Shown: piece by piece, positions 62,491 through 64,000 of the stretch
How the letters are laid out: each line of letters begins with the position of its first letter
Position numbering within the stretch: position 1 is the first letter of the stretch
Origin: Closterium sp. NIES-65
Lineage: Eukaryota > Streptophyta > Zygnematophyceae > Desmidiales > Closteriaceae
Direction of reading: 5' to 3'
Assembly: GCA_948144175.1 (NCBI GenBank)
Contig: CANXME010000789.1
Coordinates: forward strand, 1-64,000
DNA: 64,000 bases
Notes under the pieces: generated by a model
The model's database searches: none
What the model was told of the DNA's origin: nothing
What the model saw: only the letters and a program-made list of their open reading frames with translations
Program-made: the position numbers and the translations under genes

Positions 62491-64000
62491 CTTCACGTGG
62501 GCTAGTCTAGCAGTGTCAGCAGTGGCAAAGACCAAGTCGTCGACGTACACAAGGATGTAGAACGACGGCAGCAAAGTGTCAGTGGGTAGAAACAGCAACG
62601 GGTCAGCAGTCGAAGGAGCAATCCCAAGAGCCGCAAGTGTCGTCCTCAGTGTGTCGTGCCACTCGCGAGGCGCCTAGCCGAGACTGTAGATTGGCCACCG
62701 GAGGCTCTACTGGGTACCTTCAGGAAACGACCCAGTGAAGCTAGGTGGGCGGCACAGCCAAATCTCCTTGAGCAGGCTGCCATGTAGGAAAGCAATGCTG
62801 AACTCAAGAGAGTGAAGCTCGTAGTCATGCTGAGCGGCGACGTGCAGGGAGAATGTCTGGAAGAAGTCAACTCCCTCTCGCTGACTGAAGCCTCGTGCAA
62901 CGTAACGCGCCTTGAAGACAGGCGGAGAACCCAGCGGCTGCTTCACCCTGAAAATCCACATGCCACTGACGATGTTCGCCCTAGGTGGGGGAACCTCGTC
63001 GACGTAAGTGCCTGTGGACTTCCAGGATGCCATCTCTGCGTCCATGGCTGTCTGCCACTGAGAGGAGTAGGGACTCTCAATCGCCTCTGCGTAAGAGCGC
63101 GGGGTCGGGATGTCTGGTGCATCCGGGTCCCCCTCAGGTGAAATCAGCATGGACACGAGAGGAGGTACAGCAGTTGCAAGACACTCAAAGTCCTCCTGCC
63201 TGTCCTCAAGGATGTCCGTGCCAAGAGCACAGTCACCCCCGACGAACGGAGGATAGACAGACTTAGACTCAGCAACAAGACTAGCGGTGTAGTCGAGGCG
63301 ACAGATAGGAGCAAAGTCAACAACCTCAGCAACTAGGGAAGACGCAGCAATGGACTCAAATGAAGGGTCAGTGACAGCAGTAGCTAGAAGACGTGTGATA
63401 GTAGGACTGGTAGCATGAGCAAGGTCTGACGGCAGGTCAGGGTCGTCAGGAAGAGAGGATGCAGGAGGAGACAGCAGAGGGACACGCAGTGGAACAGTGG
63501 AAGGACGAAGTGCCATCTGGTGCATGCCTGGGATAGGATGACGACGCTGACGCGGAACACGACGACTAGTGCAAACAGCACGAACAGGCGATGCAGGACG
63601 AGACGCAGGCTCACGTCGCTCTGTAAGACCTCTAGGCTGCTCAGTGTAAGGAGAAGGAGCAGGCAGTGGGGAGGCTGGCAGTAACTGCGGCTGTGACTGG
63701 TCAGGCGGTGGACACTGTAAGGGAGGAGTAAGGCCAGTAGAAGACGGTAGACCAAGAACCTGCTGAAGCAGTGGAACAAAGTACGGTCGCGGCCGCACAG
63801 CGCCTCCAAAACCAGTACCGAGAGGTCTAGCACCCCCAGAACCAGCGTCCCCAACTCCATGGTCTCCAGCTCCAACGCCTGCAGCACCTCCCGCTCGAGC
63901 AGCTCCAATACCTCCAGCAGCTCCAGGTCCAACTCCTGCAGCACCTCCAGCTCCAGCAGCTCCAGTACCTCCAGTACGAGCACCTCCGGGACCAGCGGCT
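62491..64000 (-). pseudogene. Copia element P: RT and linker fragment, continues past the right edge
   Basis: From right to left: linker (63,983-63,800, Gly/Ala or Leu/Val/Glu repeats), pre-RT region (LPASPLPAPSPYTEQPRGL), PRSYAEAIESPYSSQWQTAMDAEMASWKS, RT start with ARYVARGFSQREGVDFFQTFS, then a deletion of about 12 residues (PTPKMTTLRVLL in others), HVAAQHDYELHS, a stop near 62,705, and the YVDDLVFATADTARLAHVK box at about 62,500-62,560. At 62,491 it is cut by Q. RNase H is missing. Confidence 0.86.

Overview
This is repeat-dominated nuclear DNA of a green-lineage eukaryote. Almost all of it is Ty1/copia-type LTR retrotransposons, nested and decayed, plus one ordinary host gene, a mitochondrial-type dihydrolipoamide dehydrogenase (DLD/LPD) at about 46,755-49,046 with a GT-AG intron. 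Green-lineage signs are initiator-tRNA-Met-like primer sites (TGGTAT..GAGC) after the LTRs, short plant-type telomere tracts (CCCTAAA)n, and a DLD ending in KPIHM as in plants. Coding DNA is GC-rich. A streptophyte alga is my guess; the species cannot be told from the sequence.

Left part (1-41,031). Element A (+) runs in from the left edge and ends with an LTR at 5468-5592. Element B (-, 6995-10923, target duplication CTAAA) lies inside an older minus-strand copia remnant, X. Element C (-, RT-RNase H only, 11105-12830) abuts D. D (-, 12831-28646) is split by F (-, 18693-27533, duplication AAAGT), and F is split by E (+, 20005-26755, duplication GCTGC), so this is a three-level nest. D abuts or sits in G (-, 28647-41031). 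G is split by H (-, 30147-37632, duplication CCTTC). H carries a 2.35-kb hexanucleotide array where most of its protease/integrase should be.

Middle (41,032-49,368). This is a host island: about 650 bp of single-copy-looking DNA, a small non-autonomous element J (+, 41689-43320, duplication TTTCG, same family as F), a deleted copia K (+, 43358-45510, duplication GATTC) with a solo LTR in it, unannotated host DNA, and then DLD. The DLD intron contains an 8-bp minisatellite.

Right part (49,369-64,000). L (+) is a decayed copia of K's LTR family. M is a 5' fragment that looks Ty3/gypsy-like. Then come an F-type LTR remnant and N (+, 52726-59198), a nearly complete copia with an intact 654-residue RT-RNase H frame and telomere repeats in its integrase. 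O (+, 59199 on) is inserted in N's 3' LTR and keeps only gag. Q is an internal fragment related to F/J, and P (-) is a copia RT fragment running off the right edge.

Common layout of the copia elements: short LTR (about 105-137 bp), Met-type primer site, roughly 0.7-1.2 kb GC-rich repetitive leader, Gag with a Gly-rich tract and an unusual C-x13-C-x3/4-H-x4-C motif, DSG protease, GAG-pre-integrase and DDE integrase, a long Ala-Glu-Pro-Gly-Gly repeat linker, YVDD reverse transcriptase, RNase H, a conserved ~200-nt 3' untranslated segment, a TATGGGGGTG polypurine tract, and the 3' LTR. No CRISPR, rRNA or convincing tRNA gene was seen.
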